Shown here piece after piece: positions 44,413 to 52,973 of a stretch of DNA of 64,000 bases. The position numbers and the translations under genes were made by a program. Every line of letters begins with the position of its first letter. Positions within the stretch are counted from its first letter, which is position 1. The notes below the pieces were generated by a model that made no database searches, had not been told where the DNA came from, and worked only from the letters and a program-made list of their open reading frames with translations. Source of the DNA: Paenibacillus durus (lineage in GTDB: Bacteria; Bacillota; Bacilli; Paenibacillales; Paenibacillaceae); contig NZ_CP009288.1 of assembly GCF_000756615.1 (NCBI RefSeq), forward strand, positions 2,790,001 through 2,854,000. Reading direction: 5' to 3'.

Positions 44413-46392
44413 ATGTCAGAACAGAACGCTAAAGGCTGGATGGACAGCCATGAACGGATACGAAACGGCCAGATGTTGGCCCGCAGCTTCAAGGATCCCG
44501 TCGATTGGCTTGGGAGAATGGACATTAATCGGCATGATTTCCCTTATGCTTCAGGCTTGATTGCGGACAGTTTTCATGAATGGTACAAGAAGGAAGCCGC
44601 GCTGTCTTTTACAGAGTCGTGGAAATGGTGCGTATTTGATTATGCAGGTAAGCGGCTGGCTGACAGCGGCGGAGCAAGCGCGCCGGATAACTCTTTATGG
44701 GAGCAGATCGCGGCTGTCAGTTTACAAACGGCCCGGGAGTGCACGCTCCATATTGATGAGGACGGAATGGAAAAGGCTTTTTTCGTATTGCCGGTGAGAA
44801 CCAGGTCTGACGGGGAGATCTTTGCCCTGCTTGGGTGCGCAATGTCCGCGGAGCAGTTCGCAAAAGGCGGGCGTAATGCCGCCGAGGCAATGGCCAAGCA
44901 TTTCAGTACGTGCTTCTATAAGCAATTCGAATATATATTTGTGACCGATCTTGCAAGCGTACATATCCACGAAGAACGTGAGAGCAGCCGCCGTTCGCTG
45001 CTGTTTCAGATTGTGCAGCGTATGTATGACAGCATCGACGTCGACGCTGTGTTAACTGAAGTAATCGCCAGCATTTCGGCCATGTATCCGGGTGCCGAGC
45101 TTACGCTCTACATGTCACAGGATCACCGCAGCGCGCATCCTCAGGTGAAGCCGCTCCCGCTTTGCTGGAACCAGGATGAAGTCTGCGGGAAGGCGTTTAA
45201 GAGCGGACGAGTGGCTCTGCGGACCACTAACAAGGATCAGCAGCTTGTAGAGATTGGCTTGCCTCTTGGCGGCAAGCAGGGCGTATATGGTGTGTTCCAT
45301 CTGGTGATGCAGGTTCCAACTCATCAGAACACGGATAACATAGACATGCCTTTTCTATCCATGGTGGCAAGCACTGCGGGAACCGCCTTTGAGAATGCGA
45401 AGCTGTACGAGCGCTCCAACCAGCTTATACGTGAACTGCGGATGAGCAATGGGTTGACCGAACGGCTGAATCAGAGTCTTCAACTGGGCGAAACGTTCGA
45501 AGCGGCATTTGAAGGACTGCTCGAAATGTTTGAGGCCGATTACTGCTGCATTCTCCACTACAGCGAAGACAAGGGTGGTCTTGAGGCGGTTCTGTGCAAT
45601 CACCCCGCCCTCAGCAATGAAATGATCGAAGTCGGCAGGGGAATAGGAGGCAAGGTATATTCCTTTGGGGAGCCGGTCATTTTAACCGAGTATGACCAGT
45701 CGGGTACAAGGTCGAAGCTAATGGACTTTACGGAGTCACAATCGCTTATCGCTACTCCGCTAAGCGTGGGCGGGGAAGTTTGCGGAGCGATTATGCTGGC
45801 TCACCGGCGCCCGTACTATTTTTCCTATGATAATTTCAGGCTGCTTCAAGCGCTGGCGGGTCAAATCGGCCTCGCCGTGGGCAATGCGCTTCTGCATGCG
45901 GAGGTTCACCGGCTTGCGAACAGAGATTCGCTGACCGGGCTCTATGCAAGACATTACCTCGATCAATCCATCAAGGAAATGCAGGACTGCGATTTCTGCG
46001 GCACTCTCGTTGTCTTCGATATTGACAATTTCAAATTGGTGAACGATACCTACGGACATCAAAAAGGCGACCATATTCTGAAGCAGGTGAGCGATATTTT
46101 ATGTGCGTCGATCCGTCAGGGAGATCTGGCGGCAAGGTGGGGCGGCGAAGAGCTGGCGCTCTACCTGCCGCAGCTAAACGCAGAGCAGGCCTATGTTGTG
46201 GCGGAGCGTATCCGGCAGCGGGTTCAGGAAGAGACGAGCCCTTCCGTTACCGTCTCCTGCGGTATTGCGGAGTGGGACTTAACAGACAACGACCGGGCAA
46301 GCGCGGATTCTCTCTTTTACCGGGCGGACATGGCACTGTATGAGGCGAAGAACAACGGCAGGAACCAAGTGGTGATAGATCTCAAGACATAG
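44413..46392 (+). CDS. GAF-domain diguanylate cyclase
   Basis: 659 residues, ATG at 44413 after AAAGGGGGG. An N-terminal region (1-180, no known motif) precedes two GAF-like modules (about 185-325 and 335-490) and a C-terminal GGDEF domain: FDIDNFKLVNDTYGHQKGD for Mg/GTP binding, signature GGEEL, and inhibitory-site motif RQGD five residues before it. Predicted to make c-di-GMP in the cytoplasm under control of a small molecule or partner sensed by GAF. No membrane segments. The Glu in GGEEL is compatible with activity. Confidence 0.92.
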   Translation: MSEQNAKGWMDSHERIRNGQMLARSFKDPVDWLGRMDINRHDFPYASGLIADSFHEWYKKEAALSFTESWKWCVFDYAGKRLADSGGASAPDNSLWEQIAAVSLQTARECTLHIDEDGMEKAFFVLPVRTRSDGEIFALLGCAMSAEQFAKGGRNAAEAMAKHFSTCFYKQFEYIFVTDLASVHIHEERESSRRSLLFQIVQRMYDSIDVDAVLTEVIASISAMYPGAELTLYMSQDHRSAHPQVKPLPLCWNQDEVCGKAFKSGRVALRTTNKDQQLVEIGLPLGGKQGVYGVFHLVMQVPTHQNTDNIDMPFLSMVASTAGTAFENAKLYERSNQLIRELRMSNGLTERLNQSLQLGETFEAAFEGLLEMFEADYCCILHYSEDKGGLEAVLCNHPALSNEMIEVGRGIGGKVYSFGEPVILTEYDQSGTRSKLMDFTESQSLIATPLSVGGEVCGAIMLAHRRPYYFSYDNFRLLQALAGQIGLAVGNALLHAEVHRLANRDSLTGLYARHYLDQSIKEMQDCDFCGTLVVFDIDNFKLVNDTYGHQKGDHILKQVSDILCASIRQGDLAARWGGEELALYLPQLNAEQAYVVAERIRQRVQEETSPSVTVSCGIAEWDLTDNDRASADSLFYRADMALYEAKNNGRNQVVIDLKT

Positions 46393-46416
46393 CATAGAAG
46401 CACTGAAACTGACAAG

Positions 46417-46459
46417 AAGGCTCCTAAAGAGGGATATTCCCGGCTCTGGGAGCCTTTTT
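46417..46459 (+). terminator. Terminator of the GAF-GGDEF gene
   Basis: AAGGCTCC and GGGAGCCTT arms followed by TTT; loop about 23 bases. Confidence 0.75.
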
Positions 46460-46521
46460 GCATAAGCTCTTTGAACATGGAAACGATAAAGCTACAACTG
46501 TGAAAAGAGGGTCTTGACTCT

Positions 46522-47361
46522 ATGATGACACTGCTTGCAAAGAGGACGTTCACCGTACTGCTGGCATTCTGCTGCGGTCTGGCCGGCGGTTGCGGCCCGG
46601 AGAACGGAAAGACGGCCGATGAGCTGCTGAATCTGGCTTTAGCCGGGATGACGGGAACCGACGGGGTGACATTTGAGGGAGAGGCAGCGCTCTTGGTGGA
46701 TGGCAGGCAGCTGCCCGAGGCATCGCTATATTACGGCGGGGAGCTGATTAACCATAAGTCACTCCGTATCTATAACCTGCTTCCCGACTCGGCGAAGTCT
46801 CAGGAACTCTCAGTCGATCTGACGCAGCAGCCGGCAAGGCCGAGTCTCTACAGCAGACTGGAGAAGAGCGGCGGAGAGTGGAGGGAGCTGCCTCTGAACG
46901 AATATCAAGGCGGCAGCCCGCTCCCGGGACTGAACCCGATCCGGCAGCTTGAGGAATTGAAAATAATGAAAAAAACGGTGACGAGAGAAACAGGGGCGGG
47001 AGGAAGAGTGCGGCTGCTCAGAATAGAGCTGGACCCGCAGCAGGCCCATGATCAGTTGGCCGCTGAACTCAAAACGGAGATGAACGCGCTCCGGGCGGCC
47101 TCCACAAGCGAAAACAGCCCGGTCGACAGGACGGTATCCGGGGTTTCCCTACTAGAGACACTGTGGAAGCGTGAGAACGGAGAGCTGCAGCGGAGGCTTC
47201 GGGACGCCAAGGTGGCGACCGTTTACCATCTCGAGGTGGATGCAAGGCGAAATCTCCCCAAAAGCTTGTCCAGACAGCGGACGATTACCTTTCTTTCTTC
47301 CGATGGAAGGACACGCCGGGAAACGCTTGTTTCCAGGGTTGATTTTTACGGATACCGGTGA
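46522..47361 (+). CDS. Lipoprotein, unknown function
   Basis: 279 residues. Signal peptide with lipobox LAGGC (about residue 24). The mature part is hydrophilic, with a LolA-like pattern of alternating strands but no diagnostic motif. Two ATGs (46522, 46525) follow AAGAGGG. It is monocistronic and lies just upstream of the aminopeptidase gene. Function not assigned; a role in envelope or sporulation biology would be speculation. Confidence 0.7.
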   Translation: MMTLLAKRTFTVLLAFCCGLAGGCGPENGKTADELLNLALAGMTGTDGVTFEGEAALLVDGRQLPEASLYYGGELINHKSLRIYNLLPDSAKSQELSVDLTQQPARPSLYSRLEKSGGEWRELPLNEYQGGSPLPGLNPIRQLEELKIMKKTVTRETGAGGRVRLLRIELDPQQAHDQLAAELKTEMNALRAASTSENSPVDRTVSGVSLLETLWKRENGELQRRLRDAKVATVYHLEVDARRNLPKSLSRQRTITFLSSDGRTRRETLVSRVDFYGYR

Positions 47362-47404
47362 CAAGCCCTCGCTTGATGACGCACTTTCCGCTTCTTTCTG
47401 GTCG

Positions 47405-47413
47405 TGCTACAAT
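47405..47413 (+). promoter_or_regulatory. Extended -10 promoter of the aminopeptidase gene
   Basis: TGCTACAAT with a weak -35 (TTTCCG) 17 bases before; 45 bases upstream of the start codon. Confidence 0.5.
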
Positions 47414-47458
47414 AAGATAGCATGCTTATTTTTACCAAAAAGGAAGGAAGAACAAGAG

Positions 47459-48574
47459 ATGAAAGATCCCCGAATTCAGAAATTGGCCGCAAATCTGGTC
47501 GGTTATTCCGTAGATGTACAACCGGGAGAGAATGTGCTGGTCGAAATGGTCGGCAGCGAACGCGATCTGGTTAAAGCGATTGTAGAGGAAATCGGGAAGG
47601 CCGGAGGCCATGCGTTTGTGCAGTTGATCGACCGTACCGTACTGCGCAGCATGCTGATGACTGCGACTGATGAAAGTCTGCGTACTTGGGCTGAAATTGA
47701 TTTGAACCGCATGAAGCAAATGCAGGCATATATCGGCATTCGCTCCGGCGAGAATGTCAACGACTTGTCGGACGTGCCGGAAGAGAAAATGCGTCTGTAT
47801 AATTCGCTGTATTTCCATCCGGTACATAGCGAGCAGCGGGTGAAGCATACGAAATGGGTCGTTCTGCGGTATCCGAATTCCAGTATGGCACAGCTTGCCA
47901 ATACGAGCACGGAAGCTTTTGAGGATTTTTACTTCAACGTCTGCAATCTGGATTACGCCAAAATGGATAAAGCCCAGGACCCGCTTGCGGAACTCATGAG
48001 CAATACGGACAAGGTGCGGATCACGGGTCCCGGAACGGATATCTCTTTCTCCATCAAAGGCATCGGTGCCCAGAAATGCTCGGGTCACAGAAACATTCCG
48101 GACGGCGAAGTATACAGCGCTCCTGTGCGCGATTCGGTTAATGGCACGATCAGCTACAACGCGCCAACCTTGTATAACGGCATTACGTTTGAGAACATCA
48201 AGTTGACTTTTGAAAAAGGTAAAATTATCGAAGCAACCAGCAGTGATACCGCCCGGCTTAACGAAATTTTGGATTCGGACGAAGGCGCGCGCCATATCGG
48301 CGAGTTCGCCATCGGCTTCAACCCTTATATTCTGCATCCGATGAAAGATATTCTGTTCGATGAAAAAATCGCCGGCAGCCTTCATTTTACGCCGGGTCAA
48401 GCGTACGATGTAACCGACAACGGGAACCGTTCCTCCATTCATTGGGATCTTGTGCTGATCCAGCGTCCGGAATATGGCGGCGGGGAAATTTATTTCGATG
48501 ACAGACTGATCCGCAAAGACGGCCTGTTCGTCATTCCGGAACTCGAAGCGCTTAACCCGGAGCATTTGATATAG
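47459..48574 (+). CDS. M29 family aminopeptidase (AmpS/PepS-like)
   Basis: 371 residues from the ATG at 47459 (AAGGAAGGAAG upstream); an open frame extends further upstream but overlaps the lipoprotein gene and has no ribosome site. Visible: MKDPRIQKLAANLVGYSVDV, EMVGSERDLVKAI, the metal ligand region GEVYSAPVRDSVNG with Glu and Asp, FAIGFNP, and SSIHWDLVL with the His-Asp pair. Cytoplasmic metal-dependent removal of N-terminal residues from peptides. Confidence 0.93.
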   Translation: MKDPRIQKLAANLVGYSVDVQPGENVLVEMVGSERDLVKAIVEEIGKAGGHAFVQLIDRTVLRSMLMTATDESLRTWAEIDLNRMKQMQAYIGIRSGENVNDLSDVPEEKMRLYNSLYFHPVHSEQRVKHTKWVVLRYPNSSMAQLANTSTEAFEDFYFNVCNLDYAKMDKAQDPLAELMSNTDKVRITGPGTDISFSIKGIGAQKCSGHRNIPDGEVYSAPVRDSVNGTISYNAPTLYNGITFENIKLTFEKGKIIEATSSDTARLNEILDSDEGARHIGEFAIGFNPYILHPMKDILFDEKIAGSLHFTPGQAYDVTDNGNRSSIHWDLVLIQRPEYGGGEIYFDDRLIRKDGLFVIPELEALNPEHLI

Positions 48575-48680
48575 ACGGACAAATATTAGATAAATCCTTG
48601 CACCGGTAAGCGGCTTCAATGTATCATGGAATTGTTTATACAGCATATAATTTCTTAAATTTAGTTGCGGAGGGATTCAC

Positions 48681-48932
48681 ATGTCCAGTAACAGTAACAA
48701 TGCAGCCATCGTGGAAATTGCTCAAACAGCGAGTAAGTTCGCTTCCTCGATCGTACTTCAGGCTGACAACAAGTACATTGACGTAAAAAGTATCCTCGGT
48801 TTGTTCACAACTCTGGTATCCAGTCAGAATTATGAACTGCACGTACACGGAAGCGATGCCGAGGAAGCCAAGAAGGCGATGAGCGAAGTCTTCGCCAAGC
48901 ACGACTTGAAATTTATGGTTGTGGAAGAATAA
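48681..48932 (+). CDS. Crh-like HPr-fold protein lacking the catalytic histidine
   Basis: 83 residues, AGTTGCGGAGGG upstream of ATG. Aligned to HPr through QTASK and KSILGL, the phospho-His15 position is Asn6, and Arg17 is Ala8, so PTS phosphotransfer is impossible. Ser37 matches the regulatory Ser46 (DVKSILGL), with the following hydrophobic patch kept. Bacillus Crh has the same design (Gln at 15). The likely role is a CcpA co-repressor after phosphorylation by HPr kinase, which is not in this window. It could also have another binding role. Confidence 0.82.
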   Translation: MSSNSNNAAIVEIAQTASKFASSIVLQADNKYIDVKSILGLFTTLVSSQNYELHVHGSDAEEAKKAMSEVFAKHDLKFMVVEE

Positions 48933-48946
48933 TACGGGTTCTCAGC

Positions 48947-48976
48947 AAAAGCTCTGCCGCTCCGGCAGGGCTTTTT
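48947..48976 (+). terminator. Terminator of the Crh-like gene
   Basis: AAAAGCTCTGCCG and CGGCAGGGCTTTTT arms. Confidence 0.88.
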
Positions 48977-49078
48977 ATGTTGACTGGAGAACTGCATTCT
49001 TGTATTGGCAACCGATTTCGACTAATATTAAATATAATAGCGATGAAGCTGTAAATTTGGACATGGGGGGGAAGATGC

Positions 49079-49372
49079 ATGACTTCGTCGGAATTGCAGG
49101 AACAATTGAACATCTTAGCAGTCACTCTTCTGCAAGAAGATGCCGATAAGATTCAGAAGCTCATCGAAGTGCAGATGGAGAATCTGGCAACTCGCTACTG
49201 CCCTCTCTATGAGGAAGTGCTGGACACCCAAATGTACGGCTTCTCCAGAGAGGTCGACTTTGCGGTCAGAGCGGGTCTCCTGCACGAGCTTGCAGGCAGA
49301 GAAATTGTAAGCAAGCTGGAACGGGAACTGGCGGTATTATATGAAGCGCTGAACGAGAAGGCGAAACAATAG
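49079..49372 (+). CDS. ylaN: YlaN-like UPF0358 (DUF1507) protein
   Basis: 97 residues, all-helical. ATRYCPLYEEVLDTQMYGFS and FAVRAGLL are typical. B. subtilis YlaN is needed under iron limitation and interacts with Fur. A GGGGGGAAG ribosome site precedes the ATG. The ylaN-ftsW vicinity is kept as in Bacillus, although here a cax gene and an Asp23-like gene separate them. Confidence 0.92.
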   Translation: MTSSELQEQLNILAVTLLQEDADKIQKLIEVQMENLATRYCPLYEEVLDTQMYGFSREVDFAVRAGLLHELAGREIVSKLERELAVLYEALNEKAKQ

Positions 49373-49415
49373 AACGGATCTTTTTCGTCATACAACCGGA
49401 CAAACCCGTAATAAC

Positions 49416-49445
49416 AAATCGCGCCTGGGATTCCAGGCGCGATTT
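49416..49445. terminator. Bidirectional terminator between ylaN and the exchanger gene
   Basis: AAATCGCGCCTGG and CCAGGCGCGATTT, perfect 13-bp stem, 4-base loop. Confidence 0.92.
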
Positions 49446-49455
49446 TGGTTTGGAC

Positions 49456-50526
49456 TTACACGAGGTAGAAGGAAACGCCGAGGATGATATATACGCCGAG
49501 GAGCAGCAGTCCTTCGTACCAGTTGGTCGCGCCGTCCTGGGTAATCGATCTGGCGATGAAGACCGCAACGGCGATCGCCACCAGCTCGATGGTGGTGAAG
49601 ACAATATCCATGGTATTGCCGATAAAATAACTGGCGAAAATAAGCACAGGCGCCACGAACAGGGCAATTTGCAGACTGCTGCCGACCGCAATCTCCACAG
49701 CAGCGCCGATCTTGTTCTTCGTGGCGAGCAGAATGGCGGCGCTGTGCTCCGCAGCGTTACCAATAATCGCAACCAGGAACGCACCGACGAACAGCTCGCT
49801 GAGTCCAAAACGTTCAGTCAGGCTCTCCAGCGTGCCGACCAGCCATTCACTGACAAAAGCGACCATTACTGTAGCGAGAATCAGGTACAGAATCGATTGG
49901 CCCTTTGACCATAAGGGCTCATGCTCGTTCGGCAGCTCTTCCTCATTGTCTTCGGTAACGTCGTCCAAATATTGTTTATGCGTAATCATCGAGAAGAGCA
50001 GCCAGGCGATATAGGCTACGATCAGAACCCCGGCTACAACCAGGCTGAGCGTATCCGTCTCCCCTTCGGTTATCGAATGGGTAGTTAGAAACATGGCCGG
50101 AACGAACAAGGCGATAACGCCTACAATCATCAGCGAGCCGTTCATCCCGGCCAGTGTAACATTGAAATTCTGCACCTTGTACTTCAAGCCGCCCGCGAAG
50201 ATGCTCAGTCCCAGCACAAGCAGCAGGTTGCCGATGATGGACCCGGTCAAACTTGCTTTTACCATGTCGAACAGCCCTTCTTTAACAAGGAAAAAAGCGA
50301 TAATCAGTTCGGCGGCGTTGCCGAAGGTGGCGTTAAGAAAGCCTCCCAGCCGTTGACCGGCGTAATGGGCGACGCTTTCTGTGGCTCTGCCGAGAAATCC
50401 GGCTACGAATACTACGGCGATGGCGGACAGCACGAATTGAAGTGTATGATCCCACTTGGCGTAATGTCCGATGGCGCTAAGTACGAAGGTGATAACGAGC
50501 AGCGAAGGAGAAATCCATTTCTTCAA
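49456..50526 (-). CDS. cax: Calcium/proton exchanger (CaCA family, Cax/ChaA type)
   Basis: 356 residues from a TTG at 50526 (GGAGTG nine bases upstream); an open frame continues to 50691 without ribosome site. About 11 membrane segments. The two alpha-repeats carry FGNAAELIIAFF in the first half and IIGNAAEHSAAIL in the second, with the central acidic loop NEEELPNEHEPLW. It exports Ca2+ in exchange for protons. Divergent from the Asp23-like gene. Confidence 0.93.
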   Translation of the reverse strand: MKKWISPSLLVITFVLSAIGHYAKWDHTLQFVLSAIAVVFVAGFLGRATESVAHYAGQRLGGFLNATFGNAAELIIAFFLVKEGLFDMVKASLTGSIIGNLLLVLGLSIFAGGLKYKVQNFNVTLAGMNGSLMIVGVIALFVPAMFLTTHSITEGETDTLSLVVAGVLIVAYIAWLLFSMITHKQYLDDVTEDNEEELPNEHEPLWSKGQSILYLILATVMVAFVSEWLVGTLESLTERFGLSELFVGAFLVAIIGNAAEHSAAILLATKNKIGAAVEIAVGSSLQIALFVAPVLIFASYFIGNTMDIVFTTIELVAIAVAVFIARSITQDGATNWYEGLLLLGVYIILGVSFYLV

Positions 50527-50673
50527 AGTAAAGCACACTCCAATCTTCTTTTTATGTACGTAACTCAATATACCCAAATTGTTCCGGTATGTAAACGAGC
50601 ATGCATAACTCATTTGCATTTTAGCCTGTTTAGGAATTACAATAATTGATAATGAATGTAGGGGGGAAATGGC

Positions 50674-51039
50674 ATGGCGGAACAACTTCAATTGGAAATG
50701 GGAAATATACGAATCTCTAATGACGTAGTCTCAAAAATTGCCGGTATGGCTGCCTTGGAGACTCCGGGAATCGCAGCCATGTCGGGAGGGTTGTCTGAGG
50801 GCTGGGCCAAGCGTCTTAGCGGTAAAAACGTGCAAAAAGGCGTAACCGTGGAAGTAGGGCAGCTGGAGGCGGCGGTAGATTTGCGGATTATCGTGCTGTA
50901 CGAAACGCCGATTCATGAGGTATGCCGGATGCTGCAGCAGAACGTTCGCGAAGCGGTGGAGAGCATGACAGGCCTGCGCGTCGTCGAGGTGAACGTCAAG
51001 GTGGAAGGCGTTGCTTTCAAGAACGATGAAATTTCGTAA
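50674..51039 (+). CDS. Asp23/Gls24 family envelope stress-response protein
   Basis: 121 residues: GNIRISNDVVSKIAGMAALE, then GVTVEVGQLEAAVDLRIIVL and VESMTGLRVVEVNVKVEGV, the YloU/Asp23 pattern. Members sit at the membrane through AmaP or act around fatty-acid metabolism. GGGGGG ribosome site. It has its own terminator. Confidence 0.92.
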   Translation: MAEQLQLEMGNIRISNDVVSKIAGMAALETPGIAAMSGGLSEGWAKRLSGKNVQKGVTVEVGQLEAAVDLRIIVLYETPIHEVCRMLQQNVREAVESMTGLRVVEVNVKVEGVAFKNDEIS

Positions 51040-51084
51040 GCAGATCCTGTGAATGCGCGTGTTTTTCGTAAATAAGTTACTAAA

Positions 51085-51130
51085 AAAGGGTTTCTCCTTC
51101 GTACCATCAGGTATGAGGGAGAAACCCTTT
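51085..51130. terminator. Bidirectional terminator
   Basis: AAAGGGTTTCTCC and GGAGAAACCCTTT, 13-bp stem; lies between the Asp23-like gene and ftsW. Confidence 0.9.
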
Positions 51131-51159
51131 GTTGTATACGCGGATGAATAACCGGGTGC

Positions 51160-52380
51160 CTAGCGGGAGACTGGACCGGTGATTCTGACCGATTTAGTAT
51201 GCTCTTCTTTCATTGGACGGGCGTTCTCCCGCGAAATGTTAAGGATAATGCCCATCGACAGCATTGTGACCAGAAGCGAAGAGCCGCCGTAGCTGATAAA
51301 TGGAAGCGTAACACCGGTCAGCGGTATGGTCTTTGTGACCCCGCCGATATTGACAAAGGCCTGAATCGCGATAAGTCCCATGACTCCGATGCCGATCAAG
51401 GTTCCGAAAGGGTCCTTGCACCTAAGCGCTACGAGAATGCCCCTCCAGATAAAATAGAGATAAACCAGCAGAAACAGAAGCGTACCGGCAAAGCCGAGCT
51501 CCTCGCCGATGACGGCGAATATAAAGTCGGTATACGGGTATGGCAGATAATGCAGCTTTTGCACGCCTTTGCCGATACCGGAACCGCCCAAGCCTCCCTG
51601 TCCAAGCGCAGTCAACGATTGAAGGATGTTAAATCCGGCGCCTTCAGGATCTTTGGACGGGTCGATAAACGCTTCGATCCTTCCTTTTCGGTAATCCTGA
51701 TTGGCCTCCGCCTGCTTCGAATGGGGAGAGAGCGAGTCGATCACCATTTTTCCGCCCAGGACTAAACCAACACCCAGTACGAGCAGTACGATGGACCCCA
51801 GAATATGCTTGAGGCTTGCCCCTCCGGTAAAAATAACCAGCCCGCTTGTGGCGACGAGAATGAGGCAGGAGCCTAGATCGGGCTGGAGCATAATCAGTCC
51901 CGCGACGATGCCCACGATAACCATGACCGGAATATAACCTGTCCGCAGATCGCGCAGACGTTCGCCTTTTTTGGTAATCAGGGCGGCCAGATACAGGATA
52001 ATCGATAATTTGGCAAGCTCCGTCGGCTGGATGCCGAGTCCGCCAATGCTCAGCCAACTGCTTGCCCCGTTGATCCCCTCGGTAGTAGCCACGAATAGAA
52101 GCAGAACCAGGGTGATTACGAACAGCGGCGCATACCACTTCTTGAACTTGCTATAATGAATATTCATGGCCGCAAACATGGCAACGGTTCCGAGCAGAAC
52201 CCAAACGATCTGCTTTTTCACAAAATACAGCGGATCGTGACCGAATTTCTCGCTGACCAAAGTGAGGGCTGAACTTGAACTGAAGACCATAATGAGGCCG
52301 AATCCCACGAGCAGCAGCGTCAAGATTAATAGTTGAAAATCCGGTGTGCCCTTTCTTGGGCGATTGTTGTTTTCTTTCAT
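51160..52380 (-). CDS. ftsW: FtsW/RodA/SpoVE family glycosyltransferase
   Basis: 406 residues, 10 membrane segments. SEDS hallmarks: QPTELAKLSIILYLA (FtsW style), QPDLGS, GLIAIQAFVNIGGVTKTIPLTG and LPFISYGGSSLL. It polymerises lipid II glycan at the division site. The start at 52380 has AAGGA close by and lies 11 bases after the YugN-like stop, suggesting coupling. Paralogues RodA and SpoVE look similar; the proximity to ylaN favours FtsW. Confidence 0.9.
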   Translation of the reverse strand: MKENNNRPRKGTPDFQLLILTLLLVGFGLIMVFSSSSALTLVSEKFGHDPLYFVKKQIVWVLLGTVAMFAAMNIHYSKFKKWYAPLFVITLVLLLFVATTEGINGASSWLSIGGLGIQPTELAKLSIILYLAALITKKGERLRDLRTGYIPVMVIVGIVAGLIMLQPDLGSCLILVATSGLVIFTGGASLKHILGSIVLLVLGVGLVLGGKMVIDSLSPHSKQAEANQDYRKGRIEAFIDPSKDPEGAGFNILQSLTALGQGGLGGSGIGKGVQKLHYLPYPYTDFIFAVIGEELGFAGTLLFLLVYLYFIWRGILVALRCKDPFGTLIGIGVMGLIAIQAFVNIGGVTKTIPLTGVTLPFISYGGSSLLVTMLSMGIILNISRENARPMKEEHTKSVRITGPVSR

Positions 52381-52393
52381 TCCTTCATCCCAT

Positions 52394-52741
52394 TCATGCC
52401 TCAAGTAGTGTTTTTAATTCAACGATCCGTTCTCCGGCAATGTCCAGCACAGACTGTGGAACGGTTGACTCGTATTCCAGACCGTGGGGAAAGGTTGCTT
52501 TGCCCAGGTAAACGGCTTCAATCGCAAGTACCGCGTCCGGCTTCTCCAGTTTGCCCTCGACTGCGCGGGTGTTGATCCGCAGAAAGTAATCCCCGCCCCC
52601 AGCAGCGTCTTCGATTTTGCAGTCATAGGTAGCCCGGTAATATTCCCACTGCCAGCGGATGAAACCAGCCTTTTCGGCGCTCTCGTCCAGATACTGAAGA
52701 TTGCTTTGCAATCCTACAAGTCCCGTATTCTCAAAAATCAT
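52394..52741 (-). CDS. YugN-like protein
   Basis: 115 residues from the ATG at 52741 with GGGGG upstream. FENTGLVGLQSNLQYL then WQWEYYRATYDCKIED and YFLRINTRAVEGKLE resemble B. subtilis YugN. Function unknown. It sits directly upstream of ftsW in the same transcription unit. Confidence 0.75.
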   Translation of the reverse strand: MIFENTGLVGLQSNLQYLDESAEKAGFIRWQWEYYRATYDCKIEDAAGGGDYFLRINTRAVEGKLEKPDAVLAIEAVYLGKATFPHGLEYESTVPQSVLDIAGERIVELKTLLEA

Positions 52742-52973
52742 TGGCGTGCCAACCCCCTTATGAAATAAATCTAATAAAGGTATCCAGTGGCCCATAACCG
52801 TATTCTACCTCATGATATTATGTTTGACAGGGCTATGCAAGACTGCAAGCGGGATGGAATACCCCGTTTCTGCCATTTCTGATACAATAAAAGAATACTG
52901 CCGCTGCAACAGGAGACAGCCTTACGGGCGATTCTTCTTTTGGGGAGCGGATTAGGCGAAGGGAATGGATAAT

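Noticed and set aside
47171..47458. N-terminal extension of the aminopeptidase frame
   Set aside because: Overlaps the lipoprotein gene in another frame and a promoter and ribosome site lie just before 47459.
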